Program-made: the position numbers and the translations under genes | In this document: positions 29,761 through 38,787 of the stretch, in pieces | Position numbering within the stretch: the first letter of the stretch is position 1 | Layout: every line of letters starts with the position of its first letter | Assembly (NCBI GenBank): GCA_029976005.1 | Contig: JARKOQ010000037.1 | Location: forward strand, 16,203 to 80,202 | From: Aggregatilineales bacterium | GTDB taxonomy: Bacteria; Chloroflexota; Anaerolineae; Aggregatilineales; Ch27 | Length of the DNA stretch: 64,000 bases | Reading direction: 5' to 3' | The notes under the pieces: generated by a model | Seen by the model: the letters and a program-made list of their open reading frames with translations, nothing else | Database searches by the model: none | What the model was told of the DNA's origin: nothing

Positions 29761-32037
29761 ATGCTTACTTACGATCAGCCGGCGCGCGCGCTTCGCTTGA
29801 GCGGGGAATGGGAACTGACGGCCCTGCCGCTGGATTCCAGGGCGGAACCGGTCTTCGATGGGCAGCGGATTGCTGAATGCGCGCACCTGCAGCCGGTTCT
29901 GTATCCCGACCAACCGTACTGGGGCGACCACCTGCGGGCGATCAACGAGCAGGCCTGGTTTTACCGCCGGACCTTCACCCTGCCGGATGGAGCGTTGCGC
30001 CGCGCCCGGCTGCGCTTCGAGGGGGTCGATTACCACGCCCAGGTGTGGCTCAACGGGTTGCCTGTTGGCGAGCACGAAGGCGCCTTCGTGCCGTTCACGC
30101 TGGACGTGACCCCGGCGATCCGGCCGGGCGAAAATACGCTGCTGGTGCGCGTCAGCGCGCCGTGGGACCGGCCCAATCCGCGCGGGAGCTATCCGATCGA
30201 CCATGTGCTGCGCGGACTGGTCAAAGGGCTGTACGAACACGGCGAGGGAGTCATCCCGCCCAACGTCAACCCCCTGGGCATCTGGCGGCCGGTCTGGCTG
30301 CTGCTGGACGAGGGGGTGAGCCTCGATCGGGTCCAGATTCGGACGGCGCTGGATGGCACGCTGCGCCTGGCCTTCACGGCGACCAACGCCACCGGCGGGC
30401 CGTGGTCGGGGCGGTTGACGGCGGCGATCCGGGCCGAGAATCACGACGGCCCCGGCGTGACCCTGACGGAATTGCTGAGTATCCCTACCGGTGCGAGCAC
30501 GTTCGAGCGCGAAGTTCAGGTGCCGGAGCCGCGCCTGTGGTGGCCCTGGGATCACGGCGCGCCGAACCTGTACCGGTTGGAGGCGACTCTGGACGCGGGA
30601 CAGGGCGATCCGCTCAGTCTCCTGCGCCAGGTGTTCGGCATCCGCACCGTCCGCCTGGAGCGATCGCCGCAACGCTTCACGTTCTATGTCAACGAGCGCC
30701 CGGTGTTCCTGCGCGGCTCGTCCTACATGCCGGGTGTCTACCTCTCCCAATGCGACCGGGCCTGGCTGGAGCGCGACCTGACTCTGGCCCGCGAGGCCAA
30801 CCTCAACCTGCTGCGCGTGCACGTCCACATCTCGCCGCCGGAATTGTACGACCTGTGCGACCGGGCCGGGATGCTGATCTGGCAGGACTTCGAGCTGAAC
30901 TGGGTTCACGATCCATCGGCGGAGTTCGAGGCGCGTGCTCTGCGCTTGCAGCAGGATACGATCGACCTGCTGTTCAATCACCCCTCCATGCTCACCTGGA
31001 CCTGCCACAACGAGCCAACGATGGTCTTTGCCCACCGGGACAACTACGAGCGGCGGCCCGATCCGGCCCTGTACGCGGCGGCGCTCGCCCAGGACGACAC
31101 CCGGCCGATCTTCATCTGCTCCGGGCAGATGGAAGAGGACTGGCGGCGCGCGGGGGACATCCACACTTATTATGGGGCGATCTGGAGCGCCAACTACACG
31201 GACGTCTACCACCACGCCATGCGAATGAACACCGAATTCGGCTTCGAAGCGCCCGGCGCGCGCTCGACGCTGGGCCGCTATCCCGACGTTTGGGAGCGAC
31301 TCAAGCACCTGGATGGGCAGATTGAAGCGCTGTGGGCTTACCAGGCCGCCCTGGTGCAGTTCCACGTCGAGCATTTGCGCCGCACCCGGCCGGATGGCAG
31401 CGCGGGTTACGTCCATTTCTGGCTGGCCGACCTGGTGCCGCAGGTGGGCTGCGGCGTGCTGGATTCCGAGCGACTGCCCAAGGGCGGCTATGCTGCCCTG
31501 AAGCAGGCGTCCGCGCCGCTGCATGTGGCGCTGGAGCATGATGGGCGGCGAGCGCGTGCTTTGTGGGTGTTCAACGACACCATGCAGGCCTATCCGGAAA
31601 CCACGGTCGCCTGGCTGGTGACCGGCCCGGATGGCCGGGTGCTGGAACGCGGGGAGGTACCGTTCCGGGTCGAGCCGAACGGATCGCAACGGGTAGTGGG
31701 CGTGGCCTGGAAGGTCGGGCGCGATCAGGCGGCGCGGGTGGAGCTGGCCCTGCGCGATGGCACAGGCCAGGTCTTGGCCGCCAACAGCTACCACTATCCG
31801 TTCCGGCCGCTGCCACGTCCCAAAGGCTACCCCTGGAAATTCGATCCGTATCTGGGCTACAAGGTCTTCGACCGGCCGGACGCCCCCAGTCTGGTCGACC
31901 AGAGCAGCAACGGGGTGGTTAAGCTGATTCCCCTGAAGGTGCGCGAGGCACTGGCGGAATGGGCCATGCGCCAGAAGCTGCCCCTCCGGGTGCTTTCCCT
32001 GGTGGCTCGCCTGACGAAGCCGTTCGTTCAGGCTTGA
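29761..32037 (+). CDS. Glycoside hydrolase family 2 (beta-mannosidase/beta-galactosidase-like)
   Basis: Sugar-binding domain, acid/base TWTCHNEP, nucleophile-region MNTEFGFEAPG. Confidence 0.88.
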   Translation: MLTYDQPARALRLSGEWELTALPLDSRAEPVFDGQRIAECAHLQPVLYPDQPYWGDHLRAINEQAWFYRRTFTLPDGALRRARLRFEGVDYHAQVWLNGLPVGEHEGAFVPFTLDVTPAIRPGENTLLVRVSAPWDRPNPRGSYPIDHVLRGLVKGLYEHGEGVIPPNVNPLGIWRPVWLLLDEGVSLDRVQIRTALDGTLRLAFTATNATGGPWSGRLTAAIRAENHDGPGVTLTELLSIPTGASTFEREVQVPEPRLWWPWDHGAPNLYRLEATLDAGQGDPLSLLRQVFGIRTVRLERSPQRFTFYVNERPVFLRGSSYMPGVYLSQCDRAWLERDLTLAREANLNLLRVHVHISPPELYDLCDRAGMLIWQDFELNWVHDPSAEFEARALRLQQDTIDLLFNHPSMLTWTCHNEPTMVFAHRDNYERRPDPALYAAALAQDDTRPIFICSGQMEEDWRRAGDIHTYYGAIWSANYTDVYHHAMRMNTEFGFEAPGARSTLGRYPDVWERLKHLDGQIEALWAYQAALVQFHVEHLRRTRPDGSAGYVHFWLADLVPQVGCGVLDSERLPKGGYAALKQASAPLHVALEHDGRRARALWVFNDTMQAYPETTVAWLVTGPDGRVLERGEVPFRVEPNGSQRVVGVAWKVGRDQAARVELALRDGTGQVLAANSYHYPFRPLPRPKGYPWKFDPYLGYKVFDRPDAPSLVDQSSNGVVKLIPLKVREALAEWAMRQKLPLRVLSLVARLTKPFVQA

Positions 32038-32073
32038 CCCATCCATACCTGACCAGGGTGGGGTGGAAATGAA

Positions 32074-32106
32074 GCGAGTCCGGCGAAGAACCGGACTCGC
32101 TTTTTT
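32074..32106 (+). terminator. Rho-independent terminator after the GH2 gene
   Basis: GCGAGTCCGG-CGAAGAA-CCGGACTCGC-TTTTTT. Confidence 0.93.
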
Positions 32107-32142
32107 GTTCTGGAATGAAAAGTGCGATGTTGATTAAAACGA

Positions 32143-33435
32143 CTAGCGATTAGCGCTCACGATGCTGTCTGAAACGGAGGTCGGCTCGGCCACGTGATTG
32201 GGCTGGGCCACCATGTAAGTTCCGTACAGACGCCATTCGTCCATGCGGCAGGAGTGAACCAGGTCGCCGTTCCAGACCGTCATGTCCGGGCAGGAGTCGC
32301 ACATATCCTGGCGACCATCGACGAGGATGTCCGGGGCCTGGATGATGCCGATGCTTTGGGTATAGACGGGCTTGAAGAAGCGCATCGGGTCGCGCCGGAT
32401 GGCTTTCCAGTAATTGGCGTGGGTCTTGCGCACGCCGTCATCGAACAGACCCAGCAGGAAGGCCAGCTTGGGGAACTTGCTCAGGCTGGTGTAGGCCATG
32501 TAAGTCCCAAAGCGCAGGTGATGCCCGGCCTGGACGATCTCCATGGCTTTCTTGCCCAGGGAGCCGTACATCTCGTCCTTGCCGCCGATCTGGGCGTTGA
32601 GCAGCCACTTGACAGAGGCGACGCGCTGCGACCCGCCGAGATAGGCCGACGTCTGATAGTTCGGTTGGGCTTCTCTGACCTTCTCGTAGATGTCGGCCGA
32701 GGTCAGGTCGATCTCGTGGTCATCTTCCGAGGTATAGCTGACTTCGACGTTTTCTATCTGCTGGCCGTTGGCGTAATACTTGTAGGTACCGTCCTGCGGC
32801 GCGGCGCGGAAGGCGATAAAAACCAGGCCGTTGATCAGATCGATGTGTTTGTTGGCCCAGCGCACGATCTCCGGCACGCTGTCGATGGTGCCGGGATAGA
32901 CGGTCGCGCCCACGCTGCAATGCAGCCCGCCGGCTTCCTTGATGCGGCGCGCGTATTCCAGGCGCAGGTCGAGCAGGTCGTGCTCGGTCTTGCCCTGCCA
33001 GTGCGGCCGTTCCTGCTCGCTGTCCACGTGCAGAGTGAAGCCAAACGCGCCGGCCTTCTTCAGTTCCTTGATGATGGAAGGTTCCTGGCTGATCTTGAAG
33101 CCGTTGGTCAGAATCAGCGGCTTCATGCCCTTGGCTTTGATGTAGCTCAGGATTTCCATAATCTGCGGGTGAACCAGCGGCTCACCCCCGGCGATGGAGA
33201 TATTGTCGCAGTTACGCCACTCCTTGAAAAAATCGATCTCTTCTTTGATCTGCTCAAGAGTCTTGTGGCCGGTCAAATTACGGCGATAGCAGCCGCGGCA
33301 GTGGATGTTACAAATATCGGTAATTTCCAACCAGCCGATCGGATTGTCGTTGAGCGACCACGGCATCCGATACATTTCGCGTTTGGGAGGTCTCACAGTC
33401 TGCTCTCCTATACTCAGAACGTCCAACGCGTACAA
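32143..33435 (-). CDS. Radical SAM protein with C-terminal Cys motif
   Basis: CNIHCRGC (CxxxCxxC); ISIAGGEPLVHPQI; C-terminal MCDSCPD...HSC motif. Exact start uncertain. Confidence 0.88.
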   Translation of the reverse strand: MYALDVLSIGEQTVRPPKREMYRMPWSLNDNPIGWLEITDICNIHCRGCYRRNLTGHKTLEQIKEEIDFFKEWRNCDNISIAGGEPLVHPQIMEILSYIKAKGMKPLILTNGFKISQEPSIIKELKKAGAFGFTLHVDSEQERPHWQGKTEHDLLDLRLEYARRIKEAGGLHCSVGATVYPGTIDSVPEIVRWANKHIDLINGLVFIAFRAAPQDGTYKYYANGQQIENVEVSYTSEDDHEIDLTSADIYEKVREAQPNYQTSAYLGGSQRVASVKWLLNAQIGGKDEMYGSLGKKAMEIVQAGHHLRFGTYMAYTSLSKFPKLAFLLGLFDDGVRKTHANYWKAIRRDPMRFFKPVYTQSIGIIQAPDILVDGRQDMCDSCPDMTVWNGDLVHSCRMDEWRLYGTYMVAQPNHVAEPTSVSDSIVSANR

Positions 33436-33594
33436 AAGCGGCTATCTTCCTGCAAAAGACGCGAAATGTCAAATGCCCGCTAACTCATGAGTAATATAAT
33501 CATTTTTATGTTAATTATCTGATTTATGTCGAGATTACTGCTTCTCGCCAGATACTGGTATCATTGAACCGTGCGTGTTTGGGGAGAGAAAATC

Positions 33595-34764
33595 ATGACC
33601 ACCAATGTGTCTGTTCGCCGTGTGGCTTCCCGCGAGGACGAAAAAGCCTTCCTGCGGTTGCCCTGGAAGATTTACGCCAACGATCCAAACTGGGTTCCGC
33701 CGCTGGTCTCGCAGCGCAAGGAAAAGATGGACCGGGAGCACAACCCGATGCTGGCCCACATGGAGATCGAGTTCTTCATGGCCTGGCGCGGTTCCGAGCC
33801 GGTCGGCGAGATCGCGGCCTTCATCAACCACAGCCACAACAAATTCCACAACGAGCATATCGGTTGGTTTGGGATGTTCGAAGTGATGGACGATCGGGAG
33901 GCGGCGCTGGCGCTGCTCCAGACCGCCGAGGAATGGGTCAAGGCCAAGGGTTACGACGCCATTCGCGGCCCGGCGAGCTACAACGATCTCGATGAATTCG
34001 GCCTTCAGGTGGATTACTTCGACCAGCCGCACGTGCTGCTGATGCCCTACAACCCGCCTTACTACAAGACCTACATCGAGGAAGCCGGCTTCGAGGGCGT
34101 GATGGACATGCTGTCCTACAAGATCGCCGCCAGCTCCATGGTGGGGGAGAACGTCCCGGAGAAAATACGGCGAGTGTTGGAGAAACAGCGCAAGCGCCGC
34201 AATATCACGATCCGTAAGATCGACATGAAGCGCTTCAATGCCGAAGTCGATGTGATGATGGACCTCTACGTCAGCGCCTGGTCAGATAACTGGGGCTTTG
34301 TCCCGCCCGCCAGGGAAGAGATGTACTATGTGATCAACCAGCTCAAGCAGTTCGTCGAGCCTGATTTCATCCTGATCGCCGAGATCGAGGGCAAGCCGGT
34401 GGGCTTCATCGTGCTCTTCCCCGATCTGAACCAGGCCCTGAGCTATGCCCGGCCCAACCCGAATGTGCCGGAGATCATCACCCTGCTGCAAGTGCTGTGG
34501 CACTGGAAGGTGCGGCCCAAGATGAACCGGGTGCGCGTGCCCTTCCTGGGGGTGGTCCCGGAGTGGCGCGGGATGGGGATCGACGCCATGCTCTATACGG
34601 ATGTCGTGGACTCGGTGGTGAAGCGTGGCTACTCCGAAGGCGACTTCGGCTGGATTCTGGACAATAACCAGGCCATGAATCAGGTGGCCGATCTGGTTCG
34701 GGGCGAGGTCTACAAGCGCTACCGGATGTACAACAAAGTCCTGAAGCCCGTCCCGGCGGAATAG
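33595..34764 (+). CDS. YghO/BcerS-like GNAT-superfamily N-acyltransferase (candidate bacterial ceramide synthase)
   Basis: FLRLPWKIYANDPNWVPPLVSQRKEKMDREHNPML, FGMFEVMDDREAAL, IRGPASYNDLDEFGLQVD, MPYNPPYYKTYIEEAGF. Confidence 0.75.
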   Translation: MTTNVSVRRVASREDEKAFLRLPWKIYANDPNWVPPLVSQRKEKMDREHNPMLAHMEIEFFMAWRGSEPVGEIAAFINHSHNKFHNEHIGWFGMFEVMDDREAALALLQTAEEWVKAKGYDAIRGPASYNDLDEFGLQVDYFDQPHVLLMPYNPPYYKTYIEEAGFEGVMDMLSYKIAASSMVGENVPEKIRRVLEKQRKRRNITIRKIDMKRFNAEVDVMMDLYVSAWSDNWGFVPPAREEMYYVINQLKQFVEPDFILIAEIEGKPVGFIVLFPDLNQALSYARPNPNVPEIITLLQVLWHWKVRPKMNRVRVPFLGVVPEWRGMGIDAMLYTDVVDSVVKRGYSEGDFGWILDNNQAMNQVADLVRGEVYKRYRMYNKVLKPVPAE

Positions 34765-34814
34765 GGCGGCGCCGCCGCAGGCTCCGCGCCCTGCGGGGAT
34801 CGGGCGCGTGGGTG

Positions 34815-34820
34815 TATAAT
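34815..34820 (+). promoter_or_regulatory. Candidate -10 element
   Basis: TATAAT 37 nt upstream of ATG 34857. Confidence 0.35.
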
Positions 34821-34856
34821 GGAAGTAGTTCGGGTGTGGTGTGAAGTTAGGGTGCG

Positions 34857-35495
34857 ATGAGCGACTTTTTTGCTTCCAGTGGAACCCAGGAAACGGCGTA
34901 CTGGTCAGCCCAGCCGGCGGTTCACGTCAGCCAGTCGGACGTGAACCTGGAACTGCTCCAGCGGGAGCTGGTGCTGTCCGGCCACCAGTATACGATCCAA
35001 AATTCCGCGCCGGCGGTGCTCCAGCGTTTCTTCACCGGCGAGATCGATCTCGATACCGAGCTGAGCAAGCGCTTCAACGGCGCGCCGCTGCTCTCCCGGG
35101 TCAGCCTGCGGCCTAAGACCGCGGCCCAATCGCCGCGCGGCACGGCGATCCTGGCGAGCCAGGACGACAGCGCCACGCTGACGGTGGACATCAACCGGAT
35201 CACCGGTGTGCTGGAACTGACTTTCACGCTGGGGGCGATGCTCGCCTTGCGTTTCACGCTCAACAACCTGCCGGCGGTCGATCGACGCCGCTGGCTGGAC
35301 CTGATGCGGCGCGAGCAGGGCGTGGCCTTCCTGTGGAGCCGGGCGCGCTGGGAGCGGGATTACATGATCTTCGTCGTGCGCCGCTACAACATCCGGGCCT
35401 ATGCGTTTTCCCCGAATGGCTTCGAGGCGGCGGTCCGCCTCACGCCGGACGTGCTCGGCGAGTATCTCGACTGGCTGGAAGGCTACTGGTTCTAG
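34857..35495 (+). CDS. Hypothetical protein
   Basis: 212-aa ORF with clean start and a following terminator; no recognised motif. Confidence 0.7.
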   Translation: MSDFFASSGTQETAYWSAQPAVHVSQSDVNLELLQRELVLSGHQYTIQNSAPAVLQRFFTGEIDLDTELSKRFNGAPLLSRVSLRPKTAAQSPRGTAILASQDDSATLTVDINRITGVLELTFTLGAMLALRFTLNNLPAVDRRRWLDLMRREQGVAFLWSRARWERDYMIFVVRRYNIRAYAFSPNGFEAAVRLTPDVLGEYLDWLEGYWF

Positions 35496-35513
35496 CTGTC
35501 TCTTCTGGCAAAG

Positions 35514-35545
35514 AAGCCCCACGCGCCGCCGGATGCGTGGGGCTT
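35514..35545 (+). terminator. Rho-independent terminator
   Basis: AAGCCCCACGC ... GCGTGGGGCTT then TGATTTT. Confidence 0.85.
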
Positions 35546-35596
35546 TGATTTTGCGGCAGGTGATGGCCGCGTCCGGCGGAACCAGGACAATCCCCG

Positions 35597-36307
35597 ATGA
35601 CACAGGTTCGCGTTCCCCCCAGACCCCGGACGATCTTCACTCTGGCTGGCGTTCCCGTCCAGGTCGACCCGACCGCCCCGGTTGGCGCGATCGGCGTATG
35701 GGGGATGTGCTGGCTGCTGGTTGGGCGGCGCTATCCGGGGCGCTCGGTCGCCCTGCGGGCGCTCCTGACCTGCCTGTGGACGGGACTTTTCTTCAGTGTG
35801 TTCTTTCTGCACAGCCTGGGCCACATTGTCAGCGCGCGGGCGGCCGGCGCGCCAATGGGTGCCCTGGTGATCACCGCCACCCACTGGCTTACCTGGTATC
35901 CCAACAGCGGTGTACCCCCGCAGGCCCACCTGGGCCGGGCGGCGGGCGGCCCGCTGGCGAACCTGGCCGGACTCCTGATCGGGCATGGGCTGCGCCGGGT
36001 CCTGCCTTCCGGGCCGCTGGGCCGCGACCTGGCCGAAGCGTTTTTGGCCTTCGACGCGGCCATTGGCGCGGCGGCGCTGCTGCCGACTCCTTCATTCGAT
36101 GGTGGAGCGCTGCTCAAGTGGTCGGTCTATGCGGCCACGAGCAGTTTTCCGCGCGCCGGGCGGGCGGTTCAGGCGGCCGGACTGGGCGTGTCCGGGTTTT
36201 TGAGCGTGCTGGGGTTGGGAGCTTTGTCGTCCGGGCGGCGCTGGACGGGACTCGTCCTCGCCGTCTCCGGCCTGATCGCGGCCCTGGAATCGACGCGCCG
36301 GGAGTAG
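35597..36307 (+). CDS. M50-like (site-2-protease-fold) membrane protein with degenerate HExxH
   Basis: FFLHSLGHIVSARAAGAPMGALVI; GRAAGGPLANLAGLL; LLPTPSFDGGALLKW; several TM segments. Confidence 0.7.
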   Translation: MTQVRVPPRPRTIFTLAGVPVQVDPTAPVGAIGVWGMCWLLVGRRYPGRSVALRALLTCLWTGLFFSVFFLHSLGHIVSARAAGAPMGALVITATHWLTWYPNSGVPPQAHLGRAAGGPLANLAGLLIGHGLRRVLPSGPLGRDLAEAFLAFDAAIGAAALLPTPSFDGGALLKWSVYAATSSFPRAGRAVQAAGLGVSGFLSVLGLGALSSGRRWTGLVLAVSGLIAALESTRRE

Positions 36308-36312
36308 GCCCC

Positions 36313-37290
36313 ATGTTCCGATTGACCTCCCTTTCTGAAAACGGCCTGTCGCTCGACGCGCTTTCGCGCGGGCTGGTGCATCACATGCAGGCCAGCGGCA
36401 TGAGCCTGCCGGAGGACAACGATCTTCTCGACTACGTACGCGAATCGGCCCGGATGGGGCGCATGGATGGGGCGCTGATCGTCCGGCGCGTGGGCCTGCG
36501 CGAGCGGGCCTGCGGCGTGGCCGCCTGGCGGGTCGAACACGGAGCGGGGGTGATCTCGCTGCTGTATCTCCTGCCAGACATGCTCCCCGGCCAGGCGCCG
36601 GACGCGGCTCGTGCATTGCTCGAACGGGCCAGGCGGAGCCTGACGGCTCAGGACGCGCCGTTGGGAATTTACGCCGAACTGCCGGAAGTGGCCGGTCCGG
36701 TGCGCGAGGCGCTGCGTGCGTGCGGGTTCGTGGGGGTCGAGCGGCTGATCATGCGGGCCGATCTGTCCGGGCGAGCCTGGACTGCCTCCCCACCGGCAGG
36801 TTACACGCTCCGATCGTGGGAGCCGGCCGATCTGACTCCGGCGGCGCATGTGATCTACCGCGCCAATGTGGGCGCGCTGGACGCCCAGATCATCCCGGAG
36901 TTGCGCTCCGAGGAGGCTGTGCGCCAGATCGTCTGGCAGACCACGGTTGGGCGTTATGGCGCCTTCGATGTGCGGGCCAGCGGAGTCGTGCTGGACGCGG
37001 GCGGCGCACTGGTGGGCGTGACCCTGGCGACCCGGCGGCGGAGCGGGCAGGGCTTCACGGCCGAGATCTGCGTTCTGCCGGAGCACCGGCGGCGCGGCCT
37101 GGCGCGCGCCCTGATCGTACACAGCCATGCCAGCTTCCAGGCGGACGGTATCCTGACCGGCATGTTGGGCGTGACGGACGGCAATCCGGCCCGCTGCCTG
37201 TACGAATCACTGGGATACAACCGGATCGGCTCGGTCTGGACCTACGTCTGGCCCCGGCCGGAGGGATGGCCGATCGGCGAGAATGATTGA
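36313..37290 (+). CDS. GNAT family N-acetyltransferase (two GNAT-like halves)
   Basis: C-terminal AEICVLPEHRRRGLARALIVHSHASFQADGI...GNPARCLYESLGY. Confidence 0.8.
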   Translation: MFRLTSLSENGLSLDALSRGLVHHMQASGMSLPEDNDLLDYVRESARMGRMDGALIVRRVGLRERACGVAAWRVEHGAGVISLLYLLPDMLPGQAPDAARALLERARRSLTAQDAPLGIYAELPEVAGPVREALRACGFVGVERLIMRADLSGRAWTASPPAGYTLRSWEPADLTPAAHVIYRANVGALDAQIIPELRSEEAVRQIVWQTTVGRYGAFDVRASGVVLDAGGALVGVTLATRRRSGQGFTAEICVLPEHRRRGLARALIVHSHASFQADGILTGMLGVTDGNPARCLYESLGYNRIGSVWTYVWPRPEGWPIGEND

Positions 37291-37421
37291 CTGATGGGCC
37301 TGCTGGTTGTTACAATGGCGGCGACTTTCCTTTAACTAACTCCGGCTTTGCCGGTGACGCTCTGAGCACCGATCACTCGACCGTCACCCCAACGGCTGAG
37401 GGAACCATAGGGGGATTATCC

Positions 37422-38696
37422 ATGTCTGACCCGCTCGATTTACTTGAAGAAACCGCCGCGGATTCGGCGCGTCCGGTGGAAGATGCCAACACACCTCTGG
37501 CCGATATCTTCGCCAAGGCAGGCCAGTTCACGCAGGCCCGCGAAGCGATGGCAATGGGGATCTATCCCTACTTCCGGCCGCTGAGCGATACCGAAGGCTC
37601 GGTCGCCATCTTCGAGGGCAAGGAAGTCGTCATGATTGGCTCCAACAATTACCTGGGGCTGACCACCGACCCGCGCCTGCGCGCGGCGGCCAAGGACGCC
37701 GTCGATCGTTACGGGACGAGCGTCACCGGTTCGCGCTTCCTGAACGGAACGCTCAAGCTGCACCTGGACCTGGACTGCGCCCTGGCCGGTCTCGTGCGCA
37801 AGCCCGCCGCCCTGGTCTTCCCGACCGGTTACCAGACCAACGTGGGCACCATCACGGCCGTGGTGGGCAAGGGCGACTACGTGATCATCGACAAGGAAGA
37901 TCACGCCAGCATCGTCGACGGCTGCATGATGTCGCGCGGGACGATGAAGCGCTTCAGCCATAACGACCTGGGCAGCCTGGAGCACGTGCTCAAGCAGCTT
38001 CCGCGCAGCGCTGGCAAACTGGTCGTGGTCGACGGCGTGTACAGCATGGGTGGCGACATCGCGCCCCTGCCGGAGATCATCGAGATCAGCAAGCGTTACG
38101 GCGCGCGGATCATGGTCGATGACGCGCACAGCATCGGCGTGCTGGGTGAAGGGCGCGGCACGGCCGAGCACTTCGGCGTGACCGACGAAGTCGACCTGAT
38201 CATGGGCACCTTCAGCAAGAGCCTGGCTTCGATTGGCGGGTTCATCGCCGGCAATGAGGAGATCGTCCACTATATCCAGCACCATGCCCGCGCGCTGATG
38301 TTCAGCGCGGCGCTGCCCGCGCCAAACGCGGCGGTGGTCCTCAAGGCGGTGGAGATCATCGAAAACGAGAGCTTCCGCGTTCAAAAGCTGTGGGACAACG
38401 CGGAGTACATGCGGGCCGGGTTCAAGAAGCTCGGTTTCAATACCGGCCAGAGCAACACCCCGGTGATCCCGGTCATCATCGGCGACGAGTACCGCACGGT
38501 GCTGACCTGGCTGGCGCTGGTCGAGGAAGGCGTTTATACCAATCCGGTTGTGCCGCCCGGCGTCCCGCCCAACAAGAGCCTGCTGCGCACGAGCTACATG
38601 GCGACCCACGAAAAAGAGCACCTGGATCGCGCCCTGAAGGCGTTTGAAGTGGTCGGCCACCGGCTGGACCTGATCCCCCAGGAAAACACACTCTAG
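37422..38696 (+). CDS. Alpha-oxoamine synthase, serine palmitoyltransferase-like
   Basis: YFRPLSDTEGS, VVMIGSNNYLGLTTDPRLRAAAKDAVDRYGTSVTGSRFLNGTLKLH, MVDDAHSIGVLGEGRGTAEHFG, PLP-lysine region MGTFSKSLASIGGFIAG. Confidence 0.88.
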   Translation: MSDPLDLLEETAADSARPVEDANTPLADIFAKAGQFTQAREAMAMGIYPYFRPLSDTEGSVAIFEGKEVVMIGSNNYLGLTTDPRLRAAAKDAVDRYGTSVTGSRFLNGTLKLHLDLDCALAGLVRKPAALVFPTGYQTNVGTITAVVGKGDYVIIDKEDHASIVDGCMMSRGTMKRFSHNDLGSLEHVLKQLPRSAGKLVVVDGVYSMGGDIAPLPEIIEISKRYGARIMVDDAHSIGVLGEGRGTAEHFGVTDEVDLIMGTFSKSLASIGGFIAGNEEIVHYIQHHARALMFSAALPAPNAAVVLKAVEIIENESFRVQKLWDNAEYMRAGFKKLGFNTGQSNTPVIPVIIGDEYRTVLTWLALVEEGVYTNPVVPPGVPPNKSLLRTSYMATHEKEHLDRALKAFEVVGHRLDLIPQENTL

Positions 38697-38730
38697 GCAG
38701 GCACGACCCGGCCTGGAAGGTCTGAAAAAG

Positions 38731-38763
38731 AACGAGGGCGCTGTCGTAGCGCCCTCGTTTTGT
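38731..38763. terminator. Bidirectional terminator between convergent genes
   Basis: AACGAGGGCGCT-GTCGT-AGCGCCCTCGTT with A and T flanks. Confidence 0.9.
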
Positions 38764-38787
38764 GTCTTGTGGCAGGAAGCGATCCCG

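Noticed and set aside
29659-32046. 795-aa minus-strand ORF over the GH2 gene
   Set aside because: Shadow ORF opposite a clear GH2 enzyme.
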